64,000 bases of DNA. Origin: ZC4RG20 sp963782445. GTDB taxonomy: Bacteria > Pseudomonadota > Gammaproteobacteria > Steroidobacterales > Rariloculaceae. Below, piece by piece: positions 63,611-64,000 of the stretch; positions within the stretch are counted from its first letter, which is position 1; each line of letters opens with the position of its first letter. The stretch lies in contig CAWAJM010000001.1 of assembly GCA_963782445.1 (NCBI GenBank), positions 3,906,001 through 3,970,000 of the forward strand. Direction: 5' to 3'. Made by a program: the position numbers and the translations under genes. The notes beneath the pieces were generated by a model, which did no database searches, was not told the DNA's origin, and saw nothing but the letters and a program-made list of their open reading frames with translations.

Positions 63611-64000
63611 TCAGCCGCCGAGCAGCTGGTCGCGCACCCACTCGAGCTCGCGCGTCACGTAGTCGACGATGTCGCCCGTCTTGAGGTGATCCGGCAGCAC
63701 GTCCCAAGTGTACGTCTCGATCTCGAGCTGCGGCGACAGCTTGTTCTCGCGGTGGAACTTGAGCGCGTCCTCGATCGCGAAGCGCGTGGTCTTGAATGCG
63801 CCGAGATCGTCGAGGAACACGGGCACGTGGAAGTGGGTGCGCCACTCGCGCGGCCCCGGATCGCGTTCCCAGGCCTCGAACGCGTCCTCGAGATTCAGGA
63901 ACCGCGTGAGCTGCCCGTTGCGCCGCTCGACGGTCTGGGTCAGATAGACCGTGTCCGCGAACTCGCGCATCGCGTCGACCGTCTCCTGCGTGACGCTCGG
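63611..64000 (-). CDS. EboE-like metabolite traffic protein, C-terminal part
   Basis: Partial: the gene enters from beyond the window end. The 130 visible residues read SVTQETVDAMREFADTVYLTQTVERRNG, REWRTHFHVPVFLDDLGAFKTTRF, LEIETYTWDVLPDHL and end REWVRDQ-like ELEWVRDQLLGG. The HFHVPVF and LEIETYTWDVLP blocks are, as far as I know, typical of EboE, a TIM-barrel protein of the ebo cluster thought to move or process cyclitol-type or indole-type precursors toward the periplasm. It has the xylose-isomerase-like fold. The other ebo genes, if present, would be upstream, outside the window. Confidence 0.68.
   Translation of the reverse strand, partial: PSVTQETVDAMREFADTVYLTQTVERRNGQLTRFLNLEDAFEAWERDPGPREWRTHFHVPVFLDDLGAFKTTRFAIEDALKFHRENKLSPQLEIETYTWDVLPDHLKTGDIVDYVTRELEWVRDQLLGG

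Overview
This 64 kb window is a high-GC chromosomal segment from a gammaproteobacterium, probably an uncultured or little-studied lineage. The evidence is the core block tRNA-Gln / prs / rplY / pth / ychF, a full arn (L-Ara4N lipid A) operon, DusB, a monomeric NADP isocitrate dehydrogenase and an RhlE-type helicase. Many genes use GTG or TTG starts with clear Shine-Dalgarno (SD) sequences. I cannot assign a genus from sequence alone.

Layout. (1) 1-4.3 kb: the end of a LolB-like lipoprotein gene, tRNA-Gln, prs, rplY, pth, ychF. (2) 4.4-20.1 kb: one long plus-strand envelope block. A GtrB/ArnC-like glycosyltransferase, an ArnT-like transferase, a GtrA-like flippase and a ChbG/NaxD-type deacetylase (a set resembling the Bordetella Lgm or Francisella Flm/NaxD glucosamine/galactosamine systems) run directly into arnB-arnC-arnT-arnA-arnD-arnT-arnE-arnF, then a DedA protein and a Ca2+/H+ antiporter. 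It therefore seems to encode two lipid A phosphate-capping routes with three ArnT-type transferases. (3) 20.1-24.8 kb: a frameshifted SMP-30-like gene, an IS110/IS1111-type element inserted inside a palindromic intergenic repeat, an O-methyltransferase and an isoaspartyl peptidase. (4) 24.9-29.8 kb: an RND efflux pair divergent from a MarR regulator, with overlapping palindromes between them. (5) 29.8-41.1 kb: a mixed housekeeping and metabolic stretch (esterase, carotenoid oxygenase, isocitrate dehydrogenase, fasciclin protein, DUF2959, methyltransferase, DusB, UppP, a beta-hydroxyacid dehydrogenase, a secreted protein). (6) 41.3-44.4 kb: tRNA-Met followed by a lower-GC signalling patch with a response regulator and a degenerate, frameshifted REC-GGDEF-EAL gene. 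(7) 44.4-50.2 kb: a quinone-oxidoreductase-like enzyme, a BtuB-like TonB receptor, two small secreted proteins and a Rieske oxygenase. (8) 50.6-58.4 kb: a broken hemerythrin/DUF892 gene, a large FG-GAP/Ig protein ending in a GlyGly-CTERM-like tail, an RhlE helicase with an RRM protein, and an SLC13/TrkA-C permease. (9) 58.8-64 kb: GNAT-macrodomain-GNAT, two more beta-hydroxyacid dehydrogenases, a Gfo/Idh/MocA oxidoreductase and the 3' part of an EboE-like gene.

Two repeat families occur between genes. One is a short hairpin with core GGGGTCAGAGCCC flanked by A and T runs: seven units at four loci, always at gene 3' ends. The other is a palindrome of about 178 bp with conserved nested stems: four copies, one split exactly by the IS1111-type element. 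Five genes carry single-base frameshifts or aberrant ends; because these include the conserved gene uppP, some may be assembly errors. The points most worth following are the Lgm-like/arn double locus and the IS1111-type element with its palindromic target and candidate bridge RNA.
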